IMG/VR virus record: IMGVR_UViG_3300035072_000065 | Span: 1 to 45,200 of that record | Source: a virus | Direction: 5' to 3' (one strand) | Length of the DNA stretch: 45,200 bases | Shown: positions 7,647 to 16,489 of the stretch, piece after piece | How positions within the stretch are numbered: position 1 is the stretch's first letter | Layout: each line of letters opens with the position of its first letter | Notes under the pieces: generated by a model | The model's input: only the letters and a program-made list of their open reading frames with translations | What the model was told of the DNA's origin: nothing | Database searches by the model: none | Translations under genes and position numbers: made by a program

Positions 7647-7695
7647 GCGCATCGCCCCGAAAAATGCGAAGCGGTTTTCGGATCAGGCTATGCGC
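7647..7695. repeat. Palindromic REP-like repeat, copy 1
   Basis: Nested inverted repeat: outer arms GCGCAT/ATGCGC and inner arms CCGAAAA/TTTTCGG around a short spacer. It fills the gap between the end of the E' frame and the tape measure start. The CCGAAAA...TTTTCGG core is a frequent intergenic repeat in Rhizobiales chromosomes. Copy 2 is at 18154-18198. Confidence 0.7.
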
Positions 7696-7709
7696 CATGA
7701 GAGCCTCCG

Positions 7710-8164
7710 TCATGACACGAGCCGCACGCCCGAATAGATGATCTTCAGATGCGTCATCGCGCGGGCGTAGAGACGCAGAATATCAGGGAGCGGCAGGGCC
7801 ATGACTTCGGCCCTGCTGTAGTGAAAGCAGAGGCCGATCTCGTCGACGACCTCAGCCAGGTTCACTGGGCAGCGGGAAAAAAATCCATCGCCCACTTATA
7901 GAGCTTGATCACGTCGGAGGCGTGCATCGCATCGAACACGTCGGGCGACAGCTGCGAGAGGCCGATCAGGAAGTCGAAGCTCTTGACGCTCTTGTCGTCG
8001 TAAAAGCGCCGCATGTCATGGCCCGTCGGCACGCGCAGCTCGATCTCCTGATAGGTCGCGCCCTTCCAGACGAAGGGATGATCGAGGGTGAAGCTCGTCG
8101 AGCCCCAGGAGCCCTTGGAGGCGTCGAGGTCCGAGACAGTCGGGGCAGAGGCGTCGTCAGCCAT
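7710..8164 (-). CDS. Tail assembly chaperone E+E', produced by -1 frameshift
   Basis: Ribosomes that slip -1 on the T7 run at 7877-7883 continue from the gpE frame into an overlapping frame ending at 7710, giving a predicted 151-residue fusion. The E' part contains NLAEVVDEIGLCFHYSRAEV and LPDILRLYARA, resembling the GpE' extension of P2-type phages. In P2 and lambda the long and short forms together chaperone tube assembly round the tape measure. The lengths fit a one-base backward slip exactly. Confidence 0.75.
7862..8164 (-). CDS. E: Tail assembly chaperone gpE (short form)
   Basis: 100 residues. The segment ITFxLDHPFxWxGxTYxEIELR-like (FTLDHPFVWKGATYQEIEL) and the following R-x-P-TGHDM are typical of P2/Mu-type gpE tail assembly proteins. 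It ends MDFFPAAQ, with the two Phe codons forming the slip site. It lies between the tube protein and the tape measure. Confidence 0.85.
   Translation of the reverse strand: MADDASAPTVSDLDASKGSWGSTSFTLDHPFVWKGATYQEIELRVPTGHDMRRFYDDKSVKSFDFLIGLSQLSPDVFDAMHASDVIKLYKWAMDFFPAAQ
7877..7883 (-). promoter_or_regulatory. Programmed -1 frameshift slippery heptamer (T TTT TTT)
   Basis: In the gpE frame the codons read GAT TTT TTT CCC, so T-TTT-TTT is a perfect X-XXY-YYZ heptamer. It is placed where the E' frame overlaps and 20 nt before the zero-frame stop region. P2 gpE uses a comparable T-TTT-TTG site. I cannot confirm a downstream pseudoknot by eye. Confidence 0.8.
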
Positions 8165-8176
8165 GATTTACTCCTG

Positions 8177-8689
8177 TTAGAAACCCAGCGAAGCGCGGAT
8201 TGCGGCGCCCGCGTCCTCATTGCCGAAGACGTAAACATTCGCCTTGATGTCCACGTCGTAGATCACGGTCGAGTCCATCGTCAGCTTCAGCTTCGAGAGC
8301 GCGGCCATCGTCTTGAGGCCCGCCTTCTTGCCGGCCTCCCAATCGTCGGGATTGATCTCCTTGAACTCGCCGCGGCACTGCAGAATGCCGGTGTGCGGCG
8401 TGTTGCTGTCTCCGTCGAAATGGCCGCGAACGGTCAGCGAGACGTCCTTCTTGGTGAAGAGGCCGCACTGGGCGATCACCTGCGGGTCGTATTCGCTGAA
8501 GTCGAGGGCGAGTTCGAATGCCTCATAGCCGAGCGAAATCTGCCGCGTCGCGAGCATGCCGCCGCCGCGATAGTCCTCCATCTTCTTCTTGAATTTCGGC
8601 GTCGCCGCCTTCTCGCCCGAGCCGATCTTCGGGAAGCCGTCGACATAGGCCGACCAGGCCTGAAGGATATATTCCAGCTGCTGCGCCAT
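8177..8689 (-). CDS. FII: Major tail tube protein (FII family)
   Basis: 170 residues. The segment FKKKMEDYRGGGM-L and the C-terminal KLTMDSTVIYDVDIKANVY are typical of the P2 FII tube family (usual length about 170). It forms the inner tube of the contractile tail and follows the sheath gene after 9 bp. Confidence 0.9.
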   Translation of the reverse strand: MAQQLEYILQAWSAYVDGFPKIGSGEKAATPKFKKKMEDYRGGGMLATRQISLGYEAFELALDFSEYDPQVIAQCGLFTKKDVSLTVRGHFDGDSNTPHTGILQCRGEFKEINPDDWEAGKKAGLKTMAALSKLKLTMDSTVIYDVDIKANVYVFGNEDAGAAIRASLGF

Positions 8690-8698
8690 GACGTGCCC

Positions 8699-9925
8699 TC
8701 AAACCTGCTGCGCGATCATCGCGGAAATGTCGGCGAGGTAGCCGCTGTAGTAGCTGGCGTTGCGCTGCGCCTTGTAGACGAGGTGCTCCATGGGAACGAC
8801 CGGCTCCGGATCGATGCGCCAGACCCACACGCCGGAGGCCATTTGCTGCGGCGTGTTGTCCTCCGGATCGAGCCACACCCGCCCGCCGACAAGCCAGCCC
8901 TGCGCCTTGCCGAAGTTGATGAAGTCCATCGCGCGCTCGGTCACGTCGAGCAGCAGCTGCCTCGTCGCCGGCTTGTCGACCGCCCACAGCGTCGCCTCGT
9001 CGAGCGCCTCGTAAACAGCGTCCGCGATGGTGCGCACGCTTTCGAAGACCCAATTGGCGTCGTCGGCCGTGGTGCGGTTGCCCCAGCGCCGCCAGCCGCC
9101 ATATTGAACGCCGCTCGCCGCGCCCATGTTGATCATGGTGGCGATGCGATTTTCGTTGAGGATGTTCGCCTCGGAGTCGGGATCGCCCGACGCCCAGCCG
9201 ACCGGATTGGAGACGCCGCCGATCGACTGCAGCACCTGGTTCGAGGGCGAGAACCAGAAGCCCAGATCGCGATGCACGCGCGCCGTAAGGCCCGCGAAGG
9301 CTGCCTCCGCCGGGCGCGTCACATAGGCGCTCGTCGCCGGGTCCCAGCCGAGGATGTTGGGATAGATCGGCGTCAGCCGATCCGAGGCCCAATCCTCGCG
9401 CCATTGCATGGCGTCGTCGGTGCTGGTCGAGGGCGTCGAGGCGTAGACGCGTCCGCGCAGCCGCGCCGCAATGGCGGTCGCCGCCGCGACAACGGGGTTG
9501 GAGCCGCCTTCTGGGCGCTGCGAGGTAAAGCCGGGGATGACGATGGTGCGCGGCATGACGCCGGTGTGGGCGCGCGCGCCGAGCAGCGCATAGAGGCCCG
9601 TCTTGGAGCTTTGCGCACCGATGATGTTCGTCATCGTGGCGTCGGCGTTGTTCCCTTCCTCAACGCGCACCACGATCGCCGCGCCGCCGCCCTCGGCGTA
9701 GAAGTCGCGCACGGCCGCGCCGAGCGTGCCGCTCGCGCCGAGCAGCGAGGCCTTCTGCGGCTGCGAAGTCAGGAGAACGGGCGTATCGGGCGGAAAGGCC
9801 GCATCATCGGCGTCGGCCGCCGTGCCGACGATCGCCGCCACGGCCATTTTGTTGATCTGGACGGGCTGGTTCGCATTCGGAACCTCGATCGTCTCGACGC
9901 CGTGGAGAAACTGCGCGATCGACAT
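8699..9925 (-). CDS. FI: Contractile tail sheath protein (FI family)
   Basis: 408 residues. MSIAQFLHGVETIEV, KMAVAAIVGTA, and the C-terminal region with RVWLDPEDNTPQQMASG and WRIDPEPVVPMEHL are diagnostic of the P2 FI/phage sheath family. It begins the promoter-distal late transcript downstream of the CTGACA box at 10015. Its presence shows a myovirus morphology. Confidence 0.92.
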   Translation of the reverse strand: MSIAQFLHGVETIEVPNANQPVQINKMAVAAIVGTAADADDAAFPPDTPVLLTSQPQKASLLGASGTLGAAVRDFYAEGGGAAIVVRVEEGNNADATMTNIIGAQSSKTGLYALLGARAHTGVMPRTIVIPGFTSQRPEGGSNPVVAAATAIAARLRGRVYASTPSTSTDDAMQWREDWASDRLTPIYPNILGWDPATSAYVTRPAEAAFAGLTARVHRDLGFWFSPSNQVLQSIGGVSNPVGWASGDPDSEANILNENRIATMINMGAASGVQYGGWRRWGNRTTADDANWVFESVRTIADAVYEALDEATLWAVDKPATRQLLLDVTERAMDFINFGKAQGWLVGGRVWLDPEDNTPQQMASGVWVWRIDPEPVVPMEHLVYKAQRNASYYSGYLADISAMIAQQV

Positions 9926-10014
9926 TTACGGACCCTTTGAAGCGGCTTCGAACGGCGCTTGACGCACCCTCTTTGAAGCCGCACCCTATGGGTCGATCGC
10001 ACGCGCTCGCGCCC

Positions 10015-10028
10015 CTGTCACATGTCAG
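10015..10028 (-). promoter_or_regulatory. Candidate late promoter box upstream of the sheath gene
   Basis: On the minus strand: CTGACATGTGACAGGGGC. It shares CTGACA-N2-TG-N-CAGGG with boxes at 21659-21672 and 31008-31021. The partial dyad symmetry and positions upstream of late operons resemble C-dependent late promoters of Mu (Plys, PI, PP). The sheath ATG lies about 90 bp downstream. Confidence 0.6.
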
Positions 10029-10363
10029 GCGAGCGTCTTGCCGAGGGCGATTACAGCGTCGATGTCGGCACGAGTTTTGTTGATTGCAGGCGACGCCGCC
10101 GCGTTTAGAAGTAGCGGATTGTCGGCGTGGATCGTCTGCGAATACGCCCACCAATCCTTAGTGTCCTGATCGGCCCCCGCCACATAGTCTTCCACCTGTT
10201 TGCGCAACCCGATCTGATTGAGCGCGAGACGGAACTGCAATGCGGTGCATGAAAGCACCGGCGCATTTGCTGCTTGCCAGGCGGCGACCTCCGCATCCGT
10301 CGCCGCGCGATCTCCCGGGCGGCGATCGCCCTCATAGAAAAAACCGTTGCCGTCCGTCCACAT
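10025..10363 (-). CDS. Tail fibre-associated / fibre assembly-like protein
   Basis: 112 residues. ALQFRLALNQIGLRKQVEDYV and DQDTKDWWAYSQ are typical of small proteins encoded next to phage tail fibre genes. It directly follows the fibre gene at 10367-11851 with a 3-bp gap and precedes the late promoter box. Role in fibre folding or attachment is inferred from position. Confidence 0.65.
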   Translation of the reverse strand: MWTDGNGFFYEGDRRPGDRAATDAEVAAWQAANAPVLSCTALQFRLALNQIGLRKQVEDYVAGADQDTKDWWAYSQTIHADNPLLLNAAASPAINKTRADIDAVIALGKTLA

Positions 10364-10366
10364 TGG

Positions 10367-11851
10367 TCACCACCCGCGCTTTGCGATCAGCTTCCATTTC
10401 CAACTGCCTACAGTGAGATTGACGCCCGCGCTGGAGGACTTATTCGATGCCGAATAGGTTCCCGTTCCCGCGAACCCGACCTGATTTCGCGTCTTCCAAA
10501 TGGAAAGCTGGTTACCGTAACTTGGCTGGCTGAGGAACGTCATTTGGTCGCCGACCGCGTAGCCATTGTCCGCCGTCGTGCATTCGGCCAACATGAACAC
10601 GATATCGGGCTGCAGCCCGATATTTGAGTTCTTGCTTGTCGCCGTGCCGGTCAGCGTCGCCGTCCACCCGCTGTCGTAAAGCCCATTATAGGCGTAGGCC
10701 ACGGCGCTCGTGACAGTAGAGGCGTTGGTGACGACCTCGCCGACGATGACGAGCGGCGCCGCGGGCGCGCTCGAGCCGTTGCCGAGATAGCCCTTCATCT
10801 CGGAGATGTTGAAGGTGAACTGGCCGTTGGCCACACTCGGCGTCCCGCCGAACTGGTAGATCGGCTGGAGCGTGAGAAATCCGAGCGCGCCGGTCTGCGC
10901 GTTGATGTAGAGATAGACCGTGCTGTTAGCCGGCAAGCCGGCCCACGTTTGGTTCGCCGCCAACTTGAAGACGTAATCGGCCTTGCCATAGGCGTCGAAG
11001 CCCTGCGCGGCCGTCGCGATCAGCGGCGATGACGACGACACATTCTGGGTCGAGATCGACAGCGAGCCGCTCGACGCCGGGAACAGCGTCGGCAGGCCAT
11101 TCGTGTCAACCGGCCCCGCGCTCACGGTCTGGCGCACCGTCACCATTGGGCCGAGCGAGATGTTTGCCCGCGCCTGGGCGATTTGTGCAGCGGAGAGGCC
11201 CTGCGCGGCGTCGATGCGGAGGCGGTTGGCCAGCGCCGCCGTCATAGTCGACGCGAAATTCGCATCGTCTCCGAGAGCGTCCGCCAGTTCCTTTAGCGTG
11301 TCGAGCGCGCCAGGCGCGCCGTTGACAAGGGCGCTTAACGCCGCTGCGACGAAGGCAGTCGTGGCGAGTTGCGTTGTGTTTGTGCCCGGCGCAGCGGTCG
11401 GCGCGGTCGGCGATCCAATGAGCGCCGGAGAGTCCAGCGGCGCTTTGAGGGCGAGCGCCGTCGTCAACCCATCGATGCCCGTCGAGTTGGCGTCGATCAG
11501 AGCCAACAGCTTCGCGAGCGTGTCGCCGCGGCTCGCCACGCTGCCGATCACTGCGGCGCGCACTGTCTCCACCAGCGGATTGGCGTCCGCCTGATAGGCC
11601 GCAAGATAGGCGGCGATCTGCGCCGTCTTGCTCTGGGCTTCCGCGGCATAGGGCTCGAGCTCGGTCTGGACGACTCCAATCGCCTGGCTGACCCCGGAGT
11701 CGATCAGGGCCTGAAAGCTGGCCTCCAGCGCCTCTCGCGCCCGAAGCCGCGCGCCGATCGAGCCAAGGATCGCGTTGAGCGTGGCGTCGTCTAGGACGGT
11801 CGCGCGCGTGACGGCGTAGTCGTTATCGGCGCTCGGCGGAGGCGACGGCAT
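10367..11851 (-). CDS. Tail fibre protein
   Basis: 494 residues from the ATG at 11851, chosen because GAGGAG precedes it by about 10 nt; ATG at 11860 and TTG at 11872 are alternatives. An Ala-rich helical N-terminal third includes a fibre-type repeat (APLDSPALIGSPTAPTAAPG, residues about 145-165), and a Gly/Ser/Thr-rich C-terminal half ends in VNLTVGSWKWKLIAKRGW, a typical distal tip. The fibre binds the host surface. Confidence 0.78.
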   Translation of the reverse strand: MPSPPPSADNDYAVTRATVLDDATLNAILGSIGARLRAREALEASFQALIDSGVSQAIGVVQTELEPYAAEAQSKTAQIAAYLAAYQADANPLVETVRAAVIGSVASRGDTLAKLLALIDANSTGIDGLTTALALKAPLDSPALIGSPTAPTAAPGTNTTQLATTAFVAAALSALVNGAPGALDTLKELADALGDDANFASTMTAALANRLRIDAAQGLSAAQIAQARANISLGPMVTVRQTVSAGPVDTNGLPTLFPASSGSLSISTQNVSSSSPLIATAAQGFDAYGKADYVFKLAANQTWAGLPANSTVYLYINAQTGALGFLTLQPIYQFGGTPSVANGQFTFNISEMKGYLGNGSSAPAAPLVIVGEVVTNASTVTSAVAYAYNGLYDSGWTATLTGTATSKNSNIGLQPDIVFMLAECTTADNGYAVGDQMTFLSQPSYGNQLSIWKTRNQVGFAGTGTYSASNKSSSAGVNLTVGSWKWKLIAKRGW

Positions 11852-12005
11852 CGGCCCCATGCTCCTCGACAATGGCGTTGAGCGTCTCGCCCGTGATCTG
11901 ATGGACGCCGAGCGGGCGGATCGTGGCCCGGCCCACCCTCACGGGCTGCGCGAGGCGCACGTCGTAGATTGCGGATGGATCGTAGGTTTGGGGATTATCT
12001 GTCAT
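11823..12005 (-). CDS. Small protein between two fibre genes, unknown function
   Basis: 60 residues with the segment PVRVGRATIRPLGVHQITGETLNAIV. It overlaps the fibre gene start by about 29 bp and lies 8 bp after the larger fibre-like gene. I do not recognise a family; the position implies a fibre/baseplate accessory. Confidence 0.55.
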   Translation of the reverse strand: MTDNPQTYDPSAIYDVRLAQPVRVGRATIRPLGVHQITGETLNAIVEEHGADAVASAERR

Positions 12006-12013
12006 TCAGCGCC

Positions 12014-14293
12014 TCACAGAGCAGTCATGAATGCGTTTTGCACGAATGGCAGGTCCGTGACCTCGGTCGACGCCATATCGCAGCGGTAGCGCGCGCTCGT
12101 CGTCGACGGAACCGGGAATGTGCATGTGATTTTACGCCGCACGCCGATGGCGGACGCCTCGTCGGCGACCGTCGTGACGGAGGGTGTATAGACCGTCGAG
12201 CCGACGACGAGTTTCGGCGAGATCGTGTGTTTTTCGGCGACATAATGATCGATGACCGTCTCCGTCTGCACGGTGGTCGTCGACACGCCGAAGGATTTGT
12301 TTTTCGAGACGGCGACAAAATCGCCTCTCGGCCGCGAGGTGATCGCGCGCGCCGTGGCGTCGAGGACGATGGCCGGCTGCAGATTGACCGTTCCCTGAAA
12401 AACCGCGCGCAATTGCACGAGCGCCGGCAGGCCCATCAGATCGGCGGCGCCGTCGGCGTTATCGACCGTGATGGGGCGCCATTGCGCGTTGGGCAGCGAC
12501 GGGTTTTTATATTCCCAGACCAGGCTCGTCGCCGCGGGCTCCCAGCCAGCATGCAGAATCCGCAGTTCGCAGATGCCGTTGTCGAGCGTGAGAGGCTGGA
12601 ATTCGACCGTGGTGCGCGTTGTTGAGAACTTCGCCCCGTTGAGCCTGAAGGCAAAATCGCTTGTAACGCTCGCCTGCGCCCAGACGCCATCCGAGCAGAC
12701 AAAGCGCGAGCCCTGTGCATAAGAATTGCCGTCAACCGTCTCCAGCGCGTGATTGCCGGTCGTCACCGTGACCCACGCATAACGTTTGCCGCCGTCGAGC
12801 AGCGTCGGCGTCAGCACGAACCTGTTCCAGCCGACGACGAGGTCTTCGGGCTGTTTCTCGACCGCCGCGATGGCCGCCGTGAAATTCGGCGCGCCATTGT
12901 CGAGACACTCTACCAACAACAAATGCACCGGGCCGGAAGCGCCAACAGCAGTGAACCTCACCTCGATGCTCGTGAGGACGAATGGCTGGGTATTGAGGAA
13001 CGTCTGGCCGTAGATCGAGCCATTGAGCCCAACGGTCGATGTGACGAAATCCCAATAGGTGTAGTCGACCGAACGTTTGATGAGCTGCCTGAAGGCGAGA
13101 ATGCGGTGGCCGGTCCACCAGGCGTTTCCGACGACGGCCGTGACCTGATATTCCTCCCCGTCACGGAAAAACAACGATCCGACGTCGAGGCCTGCGATAT
13201 AGCGGACCCAATCCGCGCTGTTCTCGCAGGCCGTGATCGTCGGGCCATATTCGGTGTCGATGCGCGAGGCGGTTTTTAGCACCGCGTCGATGACGGTATG
13301 GACCGCGCCGGAAATATTCACCGAGCCGCCGTCGCCGAGCACCTCGAGCCGGGTCTCCTCGGTCCAGGCCGGCAGTAGCAGGTTTCCGCTGAGCCTGATC
13401 GACGGCGAATCCGACGCGACGAGCGCCAGCTGCGCGTCGCGCTGTCCGGCGAACTGGAAGCGTAGCCCCTCGCGGATGCGCGCGAGCCATGACGGGTTTT
13501 CCGTGTCCCAATCGTCGGCGACGAGGCACGGATCATACCAATAGGCGACGGCCTCCGGCGGCACTTTGGCGGCGACCATCAGCTGGCCGACCGACCGCTT
13601 GATCTGGCGCATGATCGCCGGCGACGGAATATCGCCGAGCCGCATCTGGATGTTGGCGATGTCGGTTTTGATGCTCGACACGGCGAGGCGGGTGTCGGAG
13701 AGATCGCCCTCGACGAGCGCGAGGCGGCCCTCGTGCTCATAGAGCGTCTTCACCCGCGACGGCTGATTCTGCTCGATCGCGGCGATGCCCGTCGTCGACA
13801 GCTCGACCCATGCGATGCAGCACCGGTTGGCGGGAACCTCCGGCTTCAGCGGCGTCGGCGACGCGGCGCCGAAAGCGATGGTGAAGGCGACCTGCCGGCG
13901 ATCGAACTTCGGCGCCTGCTGTGCGACGGTCTCCTCGGTCTCGGCGTCCGTCTCGAAGAGGCGTTGTTCGGTCAGCGTCGCCTCGTCTCCATCGGCGATG
14001 ATCGCGAGGATTTTTCTGTCGCCGGTGATGATCGGCAGATACTGCTGGATGTTGAGGGTCTCAGGCGCATCATTGCGGTAGATTTTGTCATCGGCGAACA
14101 GCGCGCCCGCAGAAACGATCACTTCGAGCGGCGCCGTGTTGGAAACCGTGAAGCGCGCCCAATGCGCCGGATAGCCGATCGCGCCGCCTGTCACGGCGTC
14201 GAGCCCGACCCGTGCGCCAGCGCCGATCGCTGTCAGGTCGTCGGGCTCGATGATCTCGTCCTGGCTGAAAATCACGACATCGGTAGACGCCAT
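12014..14293 (-). CDS. Large virion tail/fibre-like protein
   Basis: 759 residues from the ATG at 14293, which abuts the end of gene I; the frame continues further upstream but only as shadow of gene I. The N-terminal region (residues 1-180) is acidic with a phage-virion type start (VVIFSQDEIIEPDDL), followed by a helical segment, then a beta-rich region with jelly-roll-like strands around residues 480-620. Position right after gene I is that of P2 gene H. A carbohydrate- or receptor-binding role is inferred only from position and beta content. Confidence 0.65.
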   Translation of the reverse strand: MASTDVVIFSQDEIIEPDDLTAIGAGARVGLDAVTGGAIGYPAHWARFTVSNTAPLEVIVSAGALFADDKIYRNDAPETLNIQQYLPIITGDRKILAIIADGDEATLTEQRLFETDAETEETVAQQAPKFDRRQVAFTIAFGAASPTPLKPEVPANRCCIAWVELSTTGIAAIEQNQPSRVKTLYEHEGRLALVEGDLSDTRLAVSSIKTDIANIQMRLGDIPSPAIMRQIKRSVGQLMVAAKVPPEAVAYWYDPCLVADDWDTENPSWLARIREGLRFQFAGQRDAQLALVASDSPSIRLSGNLLLPAWTEETRLEVLGDGGSVNISGAVHTVIDAVLKTASRIDTEYGPTITACENSADWVRYIAGLDVGSLFFRDGEEYQVTAVVGNAWWTGHRILAFRQLIKRSVDYTYWDFVTSTVGLNGSIYGQTFLNTQPFVLTSIEVRFTAVGASGPVHLLLVECLDNGAPNFTAAIAAVEKQPEDLVVGWNRFVLTPTLLDGGKRYAWVTVTTGNHALETVDGNSYAQGSRFVCSDGVWAQASVTSDFAFRLNGAKFSTTRTTVEFQPLTLDNGICELRILHAGWEPAATSLVWEYKNPSLPNAQWRPITVDNADGAADLMGLPALVQLRAVFQGTVNLQPAIVLDATARAITSRPRGDFVAVSKNKSFGVSTTTVQTETVIDHYVAEKHTISPKLVVGSTVYTPSVTTVADEASAIGVRRKITCTFPVPSTTSARYRCDMASTEVTDLPFVQNAFMTAL

Positions 14294-14928
14294 TAGAGCC
14301 TCGTCCTCGGAATGAAGTCGCCGACGCGATGCGCGCCATCGAGCGCGATGGCGTCGCCGACCGTGATGCGGCGGGAAGTCTGAAGGTTGACGCGATATTG
14401 CGTCTCGGGCGCCTTGGCGGCGCGCAACGCCGCAAAGACGCGCTTGAAGGGCTCGCGCGACGGCGATCGCGCTGCATGGCGCCCGGCGACGGCGCGGCCA
14501 GCGACGGCCGCCCTGCGCGGCTTGTAAGTGACCACCTTGACGAGATAGCGCGCCACAAAGGCCGGGTGGCCGAGCGGCGTGCGCCCCGCGACCGCGCGGG
14601 CGGCGACGAAGCGCTTGGGATAGGCGATCGCGTCGAGGAGCGTCGCATCGACATAGGAGAGGTAACGGATGACCGCCGCCCGCGTCCCCACCTCGAAATT
14701 GGCGACGATCGACTCGGAAATCACCTGCCGCTTGCGCGCCTCGCTCCAGTCGTGAAACCACAGGCGCACGCCATCATGGACGGCTAGGAACGGCAGGAAG
14801 GCGGCGGGCGTGGCGTTTGGATCGACGGCCTGGCGGATCGGCGCGCCCAGACCGTCATCCATGGCGCGGGTCACCGCGCGCTCCAGCGGCGTTGCGTTCG
14901 GTGGGAGAAGATGGTCGGGCGTCGTCAC
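14293..14928 (-). CDS. I: Baseplate/tail protein I (P2 gpI family)
   Basis: 211 residues. MTTPDHLLPPNATPLERAVTRA is the classic gpI start, and LPFLAVHDGVRLWFHDWSEARKRQVISE is the conserved core. It is a wedge component of the baseplate. ATGA-coupled to gene J. Confidence 0.9.
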   Translation of the reverse strand: MTTPDHLLPPNATPLERAVTRAMDDGLGAPIRQAVDPNATPAAFLPFLAVHDGVRLWFHDWSEARKRQVISESIVANFEVGTRAAVIRYLSYVDATLLDAIAYPKRFVAARAVAGRTPLGHPAFVARYLVKVVTYKPRRAAVAGRAVAGRHAARSPSREPFKRVFAALRAAKAPETQYRVNLQTSRRITVGDAIALDGAHRVGDFIPRTRL

Positions 14929-15851
14929 GCCTGCGCCTCCGCGGTCAACGCGAGATCGCCGAGCACGGGGATGGAATAGGAATCGGCGACGATGTCGTCG
15001 GCAGGCGCATCGATCGAGGCGCGGGTGACGCCGGCTCCATAGGCTGCGCCCGCAAAGGCGGTGAGCGGCGCGATGGCCCCGATCTTCATCCGCTCTGCCG
15101 CGACGTCGCCGATGCGGCGCTCTGCCTCCACGCGCACGGTCTCAGGGTCGGGCCCGCGCGGGACGAGGATGCTGCCTGAAAGGTCATAGACGATGCGCCG
15201 CGCGCGCAACGTCACGACAGCAACAGCTTCCGGCTTGACGTTGGTCGCGAGGATCGCGGACCGGCAGGCCGCGAGCTCGTCGTCGGTGAGATCACGCCCG
15301 TTCGGGCCCGCGAGAACGACATCGACATCGCCGCGCCGTCCATGCACTGCCGGCCCGTTGACAGCGGCGTGTTGCAGCGTCGGGAGCGCCGTATAGACCT
15401 CGAGCAAATAGCGATCGGCGCTGCCGGCGGCCGGGCGCGCGAACGCGAGCAGATAGCGTAGCAGCAGGCGCTCGTCGCTTTCCATGATCGCCGGGCTGCT
15501 CGTCGTGGCCGGCGTAACAACGAGTCTCTCGATCCCGGCGCGCGCCACGACATTGTCGAGGTCGGTTCGATGGGCGAGCGGCGCCAGCACCGCAGCGACG
15601 GCCTCGTTGATGCGCTGACGCAGCAGCCCCTCGCGATAAGCTCGCGACGAGAGAATGAAATTGACCGGATTGCCGCGCAGTTTTTCGACGTTATAGGCGG
15701 GCAGCGCCGGGTTCTTCGTCCGCTCGGCCGCCCAATATTCGAGGAACTTGTCCCGAGTGTCCGACAGCAGCCGATCGAAACCGAAGGTCTCGATGATCTG
15801 CGGCGCTGGCACGCGCGTGAGATCGATGGTGAACGAACTGACGGCCGTCAT
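14925..15851 (-). CDS. J: Baseplate J-like protein
   Basis: 308 residues. FTIDLTRVPAPQIIETFGFDR and NPVNFILSSRAYREGLLRQRINEA are conserved in P2 gpJ, the baseplate wedge. The C-terminal ESYSIPVLGDLALTAEAQ-like end fits. ATGA overlaps join it to W and I. Confidence 0.9.
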   Translation of the reverse strand: MTAVSSFTIDLTRVPAPQIIETFGFDRLLSDTRDKFLEYWAAERTKNPALPAYNVEKLRGNPVNFILSSRAYREGLLRQRINEAVAAVLAPLAHRTDLDNVVARAGIERLVVTPATTSSPAIMESDERLLLRYLLAFARPAAGSADRYLLEVYTALPTLQHAAVNGPAVHGRRGDVDVVLAGPNGRDLTDDELAACRSAILATNVKPEAVAVVTLRARRIVYDLSGSILVPRGPDPETVRVEAERRIGDVAAERMKIGAIAPLTAFAGAAYGAGVTRASIDAPADDIVADSYSIPVLGDLALTAEAQA

Positions 15852-16222
15852 GAGAGGGCCGCCATGACAGTGAGGCCGCGGCCAGTCTCGACGACCGAAT
15901 AGTCGCCGAGGTGGCCGTTGGGGTAAAAATCGCCCTGCAACACGAAGGAGGTCAGGCCGTCCGAGGCGGCTTTATCCACCTGGATTTTGCGCAGCCGATA
16001 GCCCGGCTCGTCCTTTCGCAGCCCTTCGGCGATCGCCATGAAGTGATCGAAGATCGAGGCGCGGTTCTGCGGTCGATCCTGCAGCGCAGGAACGTCCGAT
16101 CCGAAGTCGCGATTGAGCACGAGCGAGCCGATCGCGGTCGAAACGATGACGTTGATCGACTGGGCGCATTCGTCCCAGCCGGTCAGCAGCTCGCCCGTGT
16201 TGCGATCGATTCCCGTGCGCAT
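15848..16222 (-). CDS. W: Baseplate assembly protein W (GPW/gp25 family)
   Basis: 124 residues. GTGELLTGWDECAQSINVIVST-type start and LNRDFGSDVPAL fit the gp25/gpW lysozyme-like wedge family. Coupled to gene J by ATGA. An 8-of-9 match to a DnaA box (TTATCCACC) inside it is probably chance. Confidence 0.85.
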   Translation of the reverse strand: MRTGIDRNTGELLTGWDECAQSINVIVSTAIGSLVLNRDFGSDVPALQDRPQNRASIFDHFMAIAEGLRKDEPGYRLRKIQVDKAASDGLTSFVLQGDFYPNGHLGDYSVVETGRGLTVMAALS

Positions 16223-16479
16223 CAGGAGGCCGCCTTGTCCTCATTGATCTTGGCGGCCGGCTTCGCCTTCGGGGCCGCGGCGTCGACGGCCGCCGGCGCG
16301 TCCGGGTCCGTCGTCTCCTCGACGAGCCCCTCCAGCGCGTCGAAGGTCATGGCGTTCGCGGGCGCGGCGAAAACCTCTCCCACCTTGCGGCGCGCGCCGG
16401 CGATATGCCCGCCGTGATCGCGGGTCTTGATGACCTTCCACCACTTTTGCGGCGGCGTCGAAGGGGCTTTAACGGCCAT
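16222..16479 (-). CDS. Small phage protein, unknown function
   Basis: 85 residues, with a basic N-terminus containing KWWKVIKTRDHGGHIAGARRKVGEVF and an Ala/Pro-rich tail. Located between V and W. Proteins like this occur in alphaproteobacterial prophage tail operons, but I do not know the function. Confidence 0.6.
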   Translation of the reverse strand: MAVKAPSTPPQKWWKVIKTRDHGGHIAGARRKVGEVFAAPANAMTFDALEGLVEETTDPDAPAAVDAAAPKAKPAAKINEDKAAS

Positions 16480-16489
16480 TCCAAGGCTC

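Noticed and set aside
6041-7741. Long plus-strand open frame (566 codons) opposite the tape measure gene
   Set aside because: It is antisense to a clear tape measure gene, is very rich in Arg/Leu/Gly, and has no family features; an effect of GC-rich codon use.
7922-9940. Long plus-strand open frame (672 codons) opposite sheath and tube genes
   Set aside because: Antisense to two strongly recognised tail genes; composition is that of a reverse-frame shadow.
12014-14761. Start of the large fibre-like gene at 14761 (915 codons)
   Set aside because: The extra N-terminus is the out-of-frame shadow of gene I; the ATG at 14293 adjoins the gene I stop and begins a normal protein sequence.
15971-15979. 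DnaA box TTATCCACC as a phage origin
   Set aside because: One near-match inside the gene W coding region, with no cluster or AT-rich unwinding region; Mu-type phages replicate by transposition.
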